A stretch of 61,167 nt of DNA from Oscillospiraceae bacterium (GTDB taxonomy: Bacteria > Bacillota > Clostridia > Oscillospirales > Oscillospiraceae). This document shows positions 24,077-33,542 of the stretch, piece by piece. The stretch covers positions 1 through 61,167 of the forward strand of contig JAGAMN010000013.1 of NCBI GenBank assembly GCA_017624715.1, written 5' to 3'. Below the pieces are notes generated by a model. The model was not told the origin of the DNA. It saw only the letters and a program-made list of their open reading frames with translations, and did not search any database. Every line of letters begins with the position of its first letter. Position 1 is the stretch's first letter. Position numbers and translations under genes: made by a program.

Positions 24077-24930
24077 GGCCAAAAGCAAAGTATGCTATTA
24101 TCTACCGTCATCGTGACGAGTATCCAGTATCGGTTATGTGCAAGTTTTTTGAGGTGTCCCGGAGTGGATACTACGATTTTATGAAGCGAATAGACAAAAC
24201 TGAACAAGATATGGCACTGGCTGACGAAATTAGGATATGTCAGCAATCTACCGACAACACCTATGGTTACAGACGGGTGTAGTTATGGTTGGAGCGCAGA
24301 AAGATACATAGAAACCCCAAAACCGTTTTGCGAGTAATGAAGAAATATGGTTTGTTATCAGAAATTCGGCGTAGAAGGAAATGGGTAAATCTTGGTCAGC
24401 AAATGCACAAGTATGACAACTTACTGAAACGACGGTTCCGGGCAGATAGACCAAATGCGAAATGGGTAACAGATATATCTTACATCCATACCAAAGAAGG
24501 TGTGCTGTATTTGTCAATGATCCGAGATCTGTATGATAACAGCATTGTAGCCTATAAGACAGCATCCCGGCAAACAGTAAATCTTGTGTTGGACACGATC
24601 CGACTTGCTATGAAGAAAGAGAAAAAGAGAGTCGCTGCGGAGTTGCAGCTCCACAGCGACCAAGGGTTTCAATACACTTCACCAGGGTATTTTAACCTAA
24701 CTCAATCTTATGGCATTACGCCGTCAATGTCAAGTAAGGGAAACCCTTATGACAATGCAATGGCAGAGAATTTCTTCTCTATTCTAAAAACGGAATGTAT
24801 CTACCGGCATAAACCAAAGACACTCAGGGAGGCAGATGCTCTAATTGACCGATACATTCATTTTTACAACCATGAGCGCATCCAGACAAAAACTGGAGTG
24901 GCGCCGCTGACGCTACGCCACTCCGCTTAA
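24073..24930 (+). pseudogene. IS3-family transposase OrfB with internal stop
   Basis: The frame runs from a GTG at 24073 through ...NTYGYRRV, meets TAG at 24280-24282, and continues in the same frame with LWLERRKIHRNPKTV to a stop at 24930. All three catalytic residues lie after the stop: WVTDISYI, HSDQGFQY and AMAENFFSILK (DDE). One base change (TAG from the family's usual TGG or ACG-type codon at this place) inactivates it, unless the stop is read through. A sequencing error is possible. Confidence 0.85.
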
Positions 24931-25187
24931 AACTTAATAATCTTACACAGGGCCGCTTTTTGTACTGTCCGCACAAACTGGGGCAGTCTATTGCGGGTCA
25001 CCGTCATGCTTTTTCGGATCAGAACATCGGCAACACAAGAGGCCGCAGTTCAATGTAGTAGCTTTCGGATAAAGAATATTACAGGAGAATAAAGAAATAT
25101 CGTCACAGTTTTTATGCAATGGTGGGTATATGTCTGCTCCGGCAAAGTAGTGGCGTTCGATTGAATAAACAGAAGCCTGTAAATTAA

Positions 25188-26258
25188 TCAGCGGTAAAAT
25201 CCAGCGTAGCGGGTCATGGCATCCATCAGTGCCTTGACATTTTCCAGGGGAACACTGGGATACAGGCCATAGATCATCATCAGTCCGCCGTCTCTGCAGC
25301 CTATGGTTTCGACGCAGTTTCGGATGTGTGCGTCGATTTCTGCAGGTGTGCCAAAAGGCGTAATTCTCTGACGGTCAATATCCAGATCCACGCAGGTCCT
25401 GCCCCGAAATTTATTTCCAATCCAGTCGACACCATTTACCAAATCCTGCAGATTGATGATATCTACGCCGCCCTCCATAATATCATCCACCAAGCTGCGG
25501 ATATCCCCGTCGGAATGCATGTGGATGATTTTTCCGGCCTGACGAACGGGCTCCAGCATTCTTTGATACAGAGGTTTAATGTACTTACGGAACAGAGCAG
25601 GGCTGATCATAGGACCGACCTGCATACCCAGATCCTCCGGAATCCGGACAATATCCACATCAGCTTTCAGGAAATGACGGATTTGTGCAAGATTGAATTC
25701 GCACAATCGTTCCAGCAGTTCCAGGATCTCCGGCTCCTCGTCGGTCAGGTCCATCAGTGTGTCCATATACCCACGGATATCGCACAACTGCTGGAAAGTA
25801 TGACCATGGCGCAGATCGCCATAGGTCATCTGCCCCTGCGCTTTTTGTTTTGCCACCTCTGCCTCAAATATATTCCAGTCAATGGGGCCCAGACCGGTAC
25901 TGTGCTCCGGGTCCGGAAAACGGTAAGCAGGATATTGGGAGAGATCCGCCAGGGGATGGATGTGAACCGAACCCACAATTCCATCCATGGCAGTATGCCA
26001 TACACAGCCGAAGTCGTCGGTATAGGGATGACCTGCTCTGGCATTGACATCATATTCCTGCTGAATGGGAGAGGAAGGACGCTGAATATCCGGAAACAGG
26101 AAGGGATGATCTGCCATCAGGTCCAGCAGAGCGTTCTGGTCATAATGATTCCAGCATGCAGCATTGATATGGAATGTCATGGGAATATAATCCGGTTTTT
26201 GAAAACAAACTGTCCGCAGCAGATTTTCCCGGTCACTGGAAGATGTGGAAACGTACAT
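25188..26258 (-). CDS. UroD-family methyltransferase, divergent
   Basis: A 356-residue member of the uroporphyrinogen-decarboxylase/MtaA superfamily. The barrel motifs are present (IVRIPEDLGMQVGPMISPAL, FRKYIKPLYQRM), but the zinc-site HxC of the corrinoid enzymes is replaced by IIHMHSDGDI and the distal Cys by MIYGLYPS. It may therefore use different ligands or act on another substrate. ATG follows GAGGAG. It is the last gene of the corrinoid operon, 14 bp behind the next UroD gene. The probable role is a substrate-specific methyltransferase (demethylation of a methylated compound); the substrate is unknown. Confidence 0.85.
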   Translation of the reverse strand: MYVSTSSSDRENLLRTVCFQKPDYIPMTFHINAACWNHYDQNALLDLMADHPFLFPDIQRPSSPIQQEYDVNARAGHPYTDDFGCVWHTAMDGIVGSVHIHPLADLSQYPAYRFPDPEHSTGLGPIDWNIFEAEVAKQKAQGQMTYGDLRHGHTFQQLCDIRGYMDTLMDLTDEEPEILELLERLCEFNLAQIRHFLKADVDIVRIPEDLGMQVGPMISPALFRKYIKPLYQRMLEPVRQAGKIIHMHSDGDIRSLVDDIMEGGVDIINLQDLVNGVDWIGNKFRGRTCVDLDIDRQRITPFGTPAEIDAHIRNCVETIGCRDGGLMMIYGLYPSVPLENVKALMDAMTRYAGFYR

Positions 26259-26272
26259 GGCGATTCTCCTCT

Positions 26273-27283
26273 TTAACGACGGTAATATTCTGCAGCAGCT
26301 GCAAAGAAAGCGTCAATATTTTCCCAGGGAGACTGGGGAGGAACGTCGCAGCCGCCAGAGATCACATAATTAGGGAACGTGCCGCAGGTTTCCAACAGTT
26401 CCGTCGTTACCTGGGCTATGGATTCCGGTGTGCCGCCCCGGAATTGGGCAGCAGGGCTTACATTGCCCATCACCAGCACATCAGCAGGTGCCTGGGGCAG
26501 TACGTCCATCATATCGATGGCATCGCCGAAGTGATAGCCCAGTGCCCCTAACTCATAGATGTCCTGAACCATGAGCGGTACATTGTTGCCGCAGTTGTGA
26601 TAGATCACGCAGAAATCATCGGTCTGCACCTTCTCGATGAGCCACTTTGCATAGGGGTGGGCAAACTCCCTGGCCAGTGCCGGAGACAGCAATCCCGCAA
26701 GAGGCTCTGCCATCACAACACCATCCGCTCCGGATTCCCGGAATGCATTACAATAGTCCATCAGAAAGGCGGTGCACTTTTCGAGAATGATGTGCACCAT
26801 GTCTGGCTCATCATAGCAGTAGATCATGGTTTCGCTGACATCCATCAGCCGGCTGGCAAGAGAATAGGGACCGATGATACCCGCCAGAACAGGACGGTCG
26901 GTAATGGTCCGGGCAGCCGTCCGGATGGTTTCCGTGCAGATTCCGGTACGTCCGGCACCCACTGCCGGCACTGCCAGCGCCAGTGCCTCCTCTTCCTCAG
27001 AAATCAGGGCTCCCACAACGGTGGGCACCTCATCCCGACTTACATGGATGAATGCACCAAAGGCCTCCGCCTCCACCGACAGATCCATCAAGCTGACCGC
27101 GGCTGCAGACCGCACACGATCCGCTACCAACTTCATACCTCTTGCCTGCAGAGCGCTGTCATTCACCAGCTGCTGCACTGTCACATCCATCAACGAAGTG
27201 CAGGGAAAGGACAGCAGAGGCAGGGGTGCTTTCACAGGCGCGGCAATGATATCCGCTGCCCACTGTTTCATATTGCGGTTCAT
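26273..27283 (-). CDS. UroD-family corrinoid methyltransferase
   Basis: A 336-residue MtaA/MtbA-like protein. The zinc ligands expected for methyl transfer between a corrinoid protein and an acceptor or donor are visible: CVIYHNCGNNV (HxC) and ISGGCDVPPQSP (distal Cys). The start is the ATG at 27283 after AGGAGG; an upstream TTG is part of the ribosome site. It lies 11 bp behind the preceding UroD gene in the same operon. Either it takes the methyl group from the growth substrate to the corrinoid protein (as MtvB-type enzymes do) or passes it on; the sequence does not say which. Confidence 0.87.
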   Translation of the reverse strand: MNRNMKQWAADIIAAPVKAPLPLLSFPCTSLMDVTVQQLVNDSALQARGMKLVADRVRSAAAVSLMDLSVEAEAFGAFIHVSRDEVPTVVGALISEEEEALALAVPAVGAGRTGICTETIRTAARTITDRPVLAGIIGPYSLASRLMDVSETMIYCYDEPDMVHIILEKCTAFLMDYCNAFRESGADGVVMAEPLAGLLSPALAREFAHPYAKWLIEKVQTDDFCVIYHNCGNNVPLMVQDIYELGALGYHFGDAIDMMDVLPQAPADVLVMGNVSPAAQFRGGTPESIAQVTTELLETCGTFPNYVISGGCDVPPQSPWENIDAFFAAAAEYYRR

Positions 27284-27294
27284 AAGGTTCCTCC

Positions 27295-28311
27295 TCAATA
27301 GGGATAATTCAGTGCCGCATCCGTCAAAGCCCGGACATTTTTTCCGTCTGTATGCCGGGGAATCTCACAGGCAGAACTGAGGATCAGGCCGCCCTGTCTG
27401 CCAAACAGGTCAATGATAGCATTGGCCTCCCGGGTCACATCTTCCGGGGTTCCCTGATAAAACGCCTCGATGGTACTGACGTTGCCCTCCACAGCGCAGC
27501 GGCCATTGGCTGTTTCCTTTGCCAGAGCCATGGGAACCATGCTGTCGATTTCAATACAGTCGGCACCGGTCTGGATCATCAGATCCAGAATATGCCGGGT
27601 ATCGCCGCAGACATGGTAAAACACAGGCAATCCCGTATTTTCTTTCAGCGCTGCCACTGCCTGCTTTGCATAAGGCAGTGCAAATTCCGCATACATAGCT
27701 CGGTTGATCAGTACGGAGGCAGAGTCACCGAAGGCAAGACCGTGGGCACCGGCCTTGGCTGCGGCCAGACCGTAACGGATAACAGACTCTGTAGAGATTT
27801 TCAATAATTCGTGACACAGCTCCGGCTCGTCGATCAGGTTGATCATAAATTCCTGGGGACCCAGAATGGCTGCCGCCGCAGAAAAAGGAGCAGAATCGAT
27901 GCAGGTTTTTATAAAAATCTCGTCACATAATTTTTCCCGCAGCATCCGGGTGGCTTCCAGAATCACAGGAATCCGTCCCTTCGTTACATCCAGAGGTTTC
28001 AGATTGACGGCATCCTCAATGCAGTCCACCGCCGTCTTCAGCAGTACCGGAGGGTCATCATGGGGCAGCTTCACCTTACCGCCCATGGCCTCCACGATCA
28101 GGTAATTATCAGAGCTGACGTACACGGCATCGGTCTCATAGGCCTTTAAGCCCGCCAGGATCACCTGTACCATCGCATTGGGGTCACTGGAATAGGCATC
28201 ATGGGGCAGTCCGGCTACTTCCAGGTTGTGCTGGATCAGCTCCGGGATAATAGCTACCCGGTCTGCCGGTTCGAAATTCAGCGCTTTCATAACCCGCTGG
28301 TATCCGTTCAT
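27295..28311 (-). CDS. UroD-family corrinoid methyltransferase
   Basis: A 338-residue protein beginning MNGYQRVMKALNFEPADRV, the usual opening of this superfamily; start at 28311 after GGAGAACGTT. The zinc site is intact: LPVFYHVCGDTRHI (HxC) and LSSACEIPRHT (distal Cys). FGDSASVLINRAMYAEFALP is the substrate-loop region. It is close in pattern to the separate gene at 32408-33445. It follows the RamA-like activator by 20 bp in the operon. Confidence 0.88.
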   Translation of the reverse strand: MNGYQRVMKALNFEPADRVAIIPELIQHNLEVAGLPHDAYSSDPNAMVQVILAGLKAYETDAVYVSSDNYLIVEAMGGKVKLPHDDPPVLLKTAVDCIEDAVNLKPLDVTKGRIPVILEATRMLREKLCDEIFIKTCIDSAPFSAAAAILGPQEFMINLIDEPELCHELLKISTESVIRYGLAAAKAGAHGLAFGDSASVLINRAMYAEFALPYAKQAVAALKENTGLPVFYHVCGDTRHILDLMIQTGADCIEIDSMVPMALAKETANGRCAVEGNVSTIEAFYQGTPEDVTREANAIIDLFGRQGGLILSSACEIPRHTDGKNVRALTDAALNYPY

Positions 28312-28331
28312 AACGTTCTCCTTTCCCGGAA

Positions 28332-29813
28332 TCATTCGAATATATCTTCATCACCAAAGAACATGGCTTCCCAAAAATGCTGATTAAAGTGGCTGTTGCC
28401 GCTTAAGGTTACATGGGTGGCATGCTGCGCCAGTTCCCTGGCGCGGCTGACCGCTTCCCGGCACAGCAGCAGCTGTGCTGCACCGGACAGAGCCCCATTA
28501 CCCAGAATGGTTACCCTGCCCTCCAATGCCCGGGGAATCAGGCCGATGGCGGCGGCAGAAGCCACATTCAGATGGCTGCCAAAACCGCCGGCAATGTACA
28601 GGGTATCAATTTTTTCCTCTGCAACTTCCGCCAGTTCCAGCAGTGTCCGGATTCCTGCGGCAATGGCACCCTTGGCCAGCTGTACGGCCCGAACGTCGGC
28701 AGGCAGCAGTGCAACCTGCTCCGCCAGCGGCAGAGCATCCGCATCTACCGCACCGGTCTCATCGATGTCTCCCGTTTCCAGAAAAACGGCAATGGCGTCT
28801 ACCAGACCGGAACCGCATATACCTACAGCCTTCTGGTTTCCGATGGTGTGGATTTGGACTTTTCCGTTTTCCGTCCAGACCCGGTCGATGGCGCCGGGAA
28901 TACTGCCGCAGCCGCAGGAAATGCCTGCCCCCTCGAAGGCAGGGCCGGCAGCAGTGGAGGTAACATAGAGCTTTCCTTCATTCCACAGGGCCAGCTCACC
29001 ATTGGTGCCGATGTCGCACAGCAGTGCCGTTTCCTGCCTCAAATGCATTCCGCTGTCCAGTACCGCGCAGGTAATATCTGCCCCCACAAAGGCATTCATA
29101 CAGGGTGGGTAGTATACCGGTATCCCCAGCAGGGTGTCCATCCGATCGAAAAGGCAGTCCGCTTGGAAGGGGGCGCAGGAAAGGCAGGCGGGGTCCCGTC
29201 CGGTCAGGAGATACAGCATGGTGGTGTTTCCCGTTACCACAAGTGCGCCGACCTGCTCCACGGGCATGTCTTTCCGGGCACAGGCCTTTGTCAGCATGGC
29301 CTGGATAACCTCAGTCACCATATCCTGCAGCATAGGAAGCAAACCTCCCATGGCAGCGCCGATACGTCCCATGACATCCGCTGCAATGCTGTACTGGGGA
29401 TTCATGGCACCCTCCTGCGCCAGCAGGGTACCGGTTTTCAGATCATAGAGCTTCAGCGCAATGGTTGTGGTACCGATGTCCACAGCGGCACCGAAAAGGC
29501 CATCCATGGCCGTTCCCAGAACAGGAGCACTTCCGGAGGTTTCGATGACCCCGGCATCCTCCCGGAGCCAGACCTCTGCATCCCCCAGAAGCATAATCTG
29601 GCAGCTGAGGCGGGTACCTGCCTTCTCTTCTGCTGCTGTGGGAGCGGAGAGTGCTCCCTCTGCCCGGATGGCGCATTTGCCACAGATGCCGCTGCCGCCA
29701 CAGGGGTGGGCAGCTGTGATGCCATGCTGCAGCAAAAGGCTGACCAGTGTAGGCATACCGGAGAAGGAAATCTCCCTGCATATATCATTTTGCCATAATT
29801 TCAGTACCGGCAT
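28332..29813 (-). CDS. RamA-like ATP-dependent corrinoid activation protein
   Basis: A 493-residue protein with an N-terminal 2Fe-2S ferredoxin domain (CGGSGICGKC near residue 38 with a later Cys in TRLSCQI) and a long ASKHA-type ATPase part (DUF4445): AAVDIGTTTIALKLYDL, then LLCDIGTNGELAL, GICGSGLVDAIAV and YIAGGFGSHLN. Such proteins use ATP to drive reduction of the inactive Co(II) corrinoid to Co(I). This fits the corrinoid protein and methyltransferases of the same operon. The N-terminal ferredoxin has plant-type Cys spacing. It lies five bases behind the DUF2284 gene. Confidence 0.9.
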   Translation of the reverse strand: MPVLKLWQNDICREISFSGMPTLVSLLLQHGITAAHPCGGSGICGKCAIRAEGALSAPTAAEEKAGTRLSCQIMLLGDAEVWLREDAGVIETSGSAPVLGTAMDGLFGAAVDIGTTTIALKLYDLKTGTLLAQEGAMNPQYSIAADVMGRIGAAMGGLLPMLQDMVTEVIQAMLTKACARKDMPVEQVGALVVTGNTTMLYLLTGRDPACLSCAPFQADCLFDRMDTLLGIPVYYPPCMNAFVGADITCAVLDSGMHLRQETALLCDIGTNGELALWNEGKLYVTSTAAGPAFEGAGISCGCGSIPGAIDRVWTENGKVQIHTIGNQKAVGICGSGLVDAIAVFLETGDIDETGAVDADALPLAEQVALLPADVRAVQLAKGAIAAGIRTLLELAEVAEEKIDTLYIAGGFGSHLNVASAAAIGLIPRALEGRVTILGNGALSGAAQLLLCREAVSRARELAQHATHVTLSGNSHFNQHFWEAMFFGDEDIFE

Positions 29814-29818
29814 AATCT

Positions 29819-30370
29819 TTACTCCGAAAACAGCACCAAGCCGAAATAGGTAACGGTATTGGAGCCGTTGATATACTTCAGGGATGTTGCGCGGGTGGTA
29901 TTATATACGTCAATACCATATCCTTCCATTGCAGGCAGAGCAATTTCCGGATGGCGACAGGGTTCTCCAGTGCGTTTTGCGCACACCGGACACAGATGGC
30001 AGCCGCCACAGCCCAGATGGAGGAAGGGATCCTTTAACAGCGCAGCCGCTGCTGACTGCAGCATACTGCTGACCCGGGCATGGTTCGCCCCCGCAGCAAA
30101 CATATTTTCAACATCGAAGCTGTCTTCCAGTGTTCCGATGGTCTGGTACAGCAGTCCCAGGGGATATGTTTTGGCCCGGGCAATCAGTTCTCCAATTCCA
30201 CCGATATCCGGAGGACATACCCAGCATTGGCCATAGCAGCCGCACTGGTTGTTCCGGCAGATATCCCGGAAGGATTCCGAAAAAACGATTTGCTCACCGG
30301 AAAGAAGCGCAGCCTTTGCAGCACCGCAGTCCAGCGCTGCCTGGATCAGTTGCTCTTGTAGCATATGCAT
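29819..30370 (-). CDS. DUF2284 metal-binding protein
   Basis: About 183 residues, Cys-rich: NNQCGCYGQCWVCPPDIGG near the N-terminus and HLGCGGCHLCPVCAKRTGEP in the C-terminal half. This is the DUF2284 family, expected to bind metal or Fe-S clusters. It ends YGLVLFSE-like (TYFGLVLFSE). DUF2284 genes are often found in corrinoid methyltransferase loci, perhaps in redox supply to the activator. The start is weak: I see no clear ribosome site before ATG 30370, which lies two bases after the stop of the corrinoid gene, so translation is probably coupled. An ATG at 30364 is possible. Confidence 0.82.
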   Translation of the reverse strand: MHMLQEQLIQAALDCGAAKAALLSGEQIVFSESFRDICRNNQCGCYGQCWVCPPDIGGIGELIARAKTYPLGLLYQTIGTLEDSFDVENMFAAGANHARVSSMLQSAAAALLKDPFLHLGCGGCHLCPVCAKRTGEPCRHPEIALPAMEGYGIDVYNTTRATSLKYINGSNTVTYFGLVLFSE

Positions 30371-30372
30371 TT

Positions 30373-31008
30373 TTATGTACAGCTGCAAAATTCCACAGCC
30401 TTTTCGGCGGCGCTGGTGGCATCAGGGGTATAGGCATCGGCGCCTACCTGATGGCAGAAGGTCTCTGTCACAGGGGCACCGCCCACCATGATTTTCACTT
30501 TATCCCGGATGCCGACCTCTTCTGCCGCCTTCACCACATCTGCCATAACGCCCATGGTGGTGGTCAGCAGAGCAGAGCAGCAGATGATCTTGCAGTCCTG
30601 TTCGATGGCAGTCTGGATGTATGTCTCGGGGGCCACATCGGTACCCAGGTCAATAACTTCCAGGCCCTTGCCCTCCATCATCATTTTCACCAGATTCTTG
30701 CCAATATCATGGAGATCACCCTTGACCGTACCGATGCAAACCCTGCCGCTGGCCTTAACGCCATCCTGTGCAAGCAGGGGCTTCAGGAGATTGGCACCCT
30801 GATTCATGGCCCGGGCTGCCACCAGAACCTCCGGCACAAACACCTCATTATTTTTGAACTTGACGCCGATCACATTCATACCGGCCAGCAGTCCCTCTTC
30901 CAGAATCTGCTGGGCAGGGATGCCCTCGTCGATGGCCTGCTGCACCAGCGTTTTCACAATCTTTGCTTTGCCTGCCTGCAGCTGCAGGGAGATTTCCTGT
31001 AAGTCCAT
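30373..31008 (-). CDS. Methyltransferase corrinoid-binding protein
   Basis: A 211-residue protein with the B12-binding-2 helical domain (residues 5-85) and a B12-binding Rossmann domain. The base-off signature DLHDIGKNL supplies the lower-ligand His, with SALLTTTMG and MVGGAPVTETF further on. It carries the methyl group between methyltransferases in the cytoplasm. ATG at 31008 follows AGGAGG; an ATG at 31068 would overlap the divergent promoter. First gene of the six-gene operon, transcribed away from the PocR/AraC regulator. Confidence 0.93.
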   Translation of the reverse strand: MDLQEISLQLQAGKAKIVKTLVQQAIDEGIPAQQILEEGLLAGMNVIGVKFKNNEVFVPEVLVAARAMNQGANLLKPLLAQDGVKASGRVCIGTVKGDLHDIGKNLVKMMMEGKGLEVIDLGTDVAPETYIQTAIEQDCKIICCSALLTTTMGVMADVVKAAEEVGIRDKVKIMVGGAPVTETFCHQVGADAYTPDATSAAEKAVEFCSCT

Positions 31009-31112
31009 AATGGTTCCTCCTGTTGTGTTTTGATTCTGTTTATAGTATAATAAATACACCAAATGCAAGTATTGTCATTTTATTTGATTTATGGTAAAAA
31101 GAGGTGACGGCC

Positions 31113-32363
31113 ATGTCTGCCAGTATTTTTTCCCTTGTCCCGGAAGCCCGGGTAAAAGACATTCTGAGCAATCTTCAGTCCTTCACGAATCTCGCCATCC
31201 AGCTCATTGACAGCAGTGGTCAGCTTGTGATGTCCTTTGGCCAGTCTACCAGCTACTGCTCCATTTTAAAGAAACAGGTTTTTGACCAAAACACCTGCTT
31301 TCAGCTCCACAAAAATGCGGGCCGCTATGCCCAGACCCTGGGGGAGGCCTACATTTTTACCTGCCATGCCAATCTGAATCACATAGCCTTTCCTCTGATT
31401 TTGGATCAGGAGCTGCTGGGCAGTGTCATCATTGGTCCCTTTCTGATGGACGAGCCGGACAGCACGCTGGTCAGTGATCTGGCAGAACGGAGAAATCTTC
31501 CTCCAGGTCTGGCGCTGGAGCTGTATGATGAGCTTGGCAGCGTAGCCGTGCTTCCGCCTGCCAAAGTGAATCAGCTGAAAAAGCTTGTGGACCATCTGCT
31601 GTCTCCTCTGCTGCCGGGAGAGCGGGCATTTCTGCTGCAGAACCAGCAGAAGATGACTCAGCAGGCCCGGATCAACGAAACCATTCAGGTATATAAGGGA
31701 GAAAACTCCCCACGGTCTCTGATGTTCTTCTACCATAAGGAAAAGGAACTGATCAGCCGGCTGCAAACCGGCAGTATTCAGGAGGTCAAAGCGCTGCTGA
31801 ATGAATTCATCGGTCATGTACTGTTCAGTGAAGGCGGTCAGATCGATGCCGTGCGGATTCGGGCGATTGAATTGACTACGCTGCTGTCCCGGGTGGCCAT
31901 GGAGGGCGGCGCGAAGCCGGAGAGCATTTACCAGCTGAATAGTCAGTTCCTGTTCCAGCTTTATGAGGAACAGGAACTGGAAGAGTTGTGCCTGCTGATG
32001 CAGGAGGTTCTGGAAAGCTTCATGAGCTCCATGTTCCGGGAGAAGGACAAGGGAAACCCCTATGTCCGGGAAGCCCTGCGGTTTATGTGCGACCACTACA
32101 GCGAACATCTGGAGCTGGATCGGGTGGCGGACTTTGTCGGTCTCAGCCCCAGTTATTTTTCTACCCTGTTCCGGCAGACTGTGGGCACCAGCTTCCGGGA
32201 ACATCTGAACTGGATCCGGGTTGAGGAGAGTAAGCATCTGCTGCTGAACAGGCAGTATACGCTGGCAGACATTGCCATCTCCATGGGCTTCCCGGATCAG
32301 AGCTACTACTGTAAGGTCTTTAAAAAGATCGTGGGCGTCACCCCGGGAAAATACCGGTACTGA
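31113..32363 (+). CDS. PocR/AraC-family transcriptional regulator
   Basis: About 416 residues. The N-terminal 180 residues form a PocR sensory domain (IQLIDSSGQLVMSFGQ, TCFQLHKNAGRYAQ with Cys and GSVIIGPFLM), which in relatives senses small diols or methylated compounds. The C-terminal 100 residues are a double AraC HTH (LDRVADFVGLSPSYFSTLF, then YTLADIAISMGFPDQSYY). ATG 31113 lies six bases after GAGGTG. It is divergent from the corrinoid operon with 104 bp between starts and should activate it on substrate binding. A strong terminator follows. Confidence 0.92.
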   Translation: MSASIFSLVPEARVKDILSNLQSFTNLAIQLIDSSGQLVMSFGQSTSYCSILKKQVFDQNTCFQLHKNAGRYAQTLGEAYIFTCHANLNHIAFPLILDQELLGSVIIGPFLMDEPDSTLVSDLAERRNLPPGLALELYDELGSVAVLPPAKVNQLKKLVDHLLSPLLPGERAFLLQNQQKMTQQARINETIQVYKGENSPRSLMFFYHKEKELISRLQTGSIQEVKALLNEFIGHVLFSEGGQIDAVRIRAIELTTLLSRVAMEGGAKPESIYQLNSQFLFQLYEEQELEELCLLMQEVLESFMSSMFREKDKGNPYVREALRFMCDHYSEHLELDRVADFVGLSPSYFSTLFRQTVGTSFREHLNWIRVEESKHLLLNRQYTLADIAISMGFPDQSYYCKVFKKIVGVTPGKYRY

Positions 32364-32368
32364 TTCTG

Positions 32369-32402
32369 AACACCCCATCCGGAATTGTCGGATGGGGTGT
32401 TT
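32369..32402. terminator. Bidirectional terminator between convergent genes
   Basis: AACACCCCATCCG pairs with CGGATGGGGTGTT (13 bp, 8-nt loop) between the regulator stop (32363) and the UroD stop (32408). Confidence 0.9.
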
Positions 32403-32407
32403 ATGCA

Positions 32408-33445
32408 TTATTGCTGTGATGCCATGGATTTGGACGCACGAACCATGGCGTTGATATTCTCTTTCGGAGTTCTGGGGGCCACCAGACAGCCGGTGCCAAG
32501 AATCATGGGACCATGGGCCTGCCGGTATATTTCACGGCAGATCCCGTAGATTTCCTCTGGAGTCCTGTTCAGCAGGTCCATGGGATTCAGGTTTCCCTTC
32601 AGACAGGTGTTTTCCCCGCAGTGTTCCCGCGCCAGGGCCATGGGCACCATATAATCGATGTCGATGGCAGAAAGGCCGGTGGCTGCGATTTCCCGGATGG
32701 CAGGCACAATATTGCCGCAGACATGCATGAAGCAGGGGATGTTCCGCTGCCGGGCAGCATCCACCACTGCTCTGGCATATGGCGCCACAAATTCGGCGTA
32801 GCATGCGGGAGAAATCACACTGGAGGAGGCAGCGCCTTCTCCGATCCACACGGCATCCGCACCCAGCGTAATCAGTTCATCCAGCCAGGCAATGGCGTGG
32901 CTTACCCGCTTACCAATGGCTTCCTTCAATCCCTCCGGATCGTCATACATCATGATCAGGACATTTTCAAGGCCCATCATAAATACCAGCTGGGAATATG
33001 GGCCGGTGATGCCCGGCATGATCAGATAGTTCTCCTTGTATTCCGGCTTAATGGCCGCAAAAGTTTCCAGCGGGCCAAACCGCAGCGAGGTTTCACCATC
33101 GATTCGGGGATCATCCAGTTCCTCGATCTCATGTGCCTTTACGGTGCCCACATCGTTTTCCGGTACATACCAATGAAGACCGTAACCATCATCAAATAAT
33201 CCGTTTGTCTGCCGGGTCAGATGGCTGTCGGAAAGACAAAGATTCACATACAGCCCGTCAATTTCCGGGTAGGTATCCAGGGCGCCCATCAGCGCCTGGG
33301 CATGGAGCTTCGGGTCCCGAAAACATTCCCCGACGTTTCTTCCAATGCATTCCGGCGCATAGGCCACATCAATGGAGGGCAGCACACTGGGCCGGTCGGT
33401 TTGTTTGCCCCAGATGGCTCTGAGGGCCCGCTCTTTTCCTGTCAT
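32408..33445 (-). CDS. UroD-family corrinoid methyltransferase (separate gene)
   Basis: A 345-residue MtaA/MtbA-type protein with a complete zinc site (PCFMHVCGNIVPAI and LGTGCLVAPRTPKE). It begins TGKERALRAIWGKQTDR; I use the ATG at 33445, nine bases after AAGGCGG, over the one at 33451. It is transcribed separately from the main corrinoid operon and lies between the regulator and the SGNH gene. It may be a second substrate-specific methyltransferase feeding the same corrinoid protein. Confidence 0.86.
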   Translation of the reverse strand: MTGKERALRAIWGKQTDRPSVLPSIDVAYAPECIGRNVGECFRDPKLHAQALMGALDTYPEIDGLYVNLCLSDSHLTRQTNGLFDDGYGLHWYVPENDVGTVKAHEIEELDDPRIDGETSLRFGPLETFAAIKPEYKENYLIMPGITGPYSQLVFMMGLENVLIMMYDDPEGLKEAIGKRVSHAIAWLDELITLGADAVWIGEGAASSSVISPACYAEFVAPYARAVVDAARQRNIPCFMHVCGNIVPAIREIAATGLSAIDIDYMVPMALAREHCGENTCLKGNLNPMDLLNRTPEEIYGICREIYRQAHGPMILGTGCLVAPRTPKENINAMVRASKSMASQQ

Positions 33446-33542
33446 AAGCATACACCGCCTTTTCTATGATTCTCTTTCCAGTATACCATTGCGAAAACAG
33501 AGAGTATTGTGCGGGTCTTCACTTTTTGGTAAAAACCAGTGG

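Larger units (their letters stand above)
23696..24987 (+). mobile_element. IS3-family (IS150-like) insertion sequence with interrupted transposase
   Basis: About 1.29 kb. The right end (...GGCCGCTTTTTGTACTGTCC, then GCACAAACTGGGGCAGT) is mirrored imperfectly by the left end (CCAGTAAAAATGGACAATAG, then ACAAAACGGCCCCCTGTGTA). The left limit is approximate. It carries OrfA and OrfB in the usual overlap, but OrfB has an in-frame TAG. Two further right ends of the same family lie at 1-141 and 39028-39406. Confidence 0.88.

Noticed and set aside
28413-29798. A 461-codon plus-strand frame opposite the RamA-like gene
   Set aside because: No start signal and no family features; the minus strand has the ferredoxin and ASKHA motifs.
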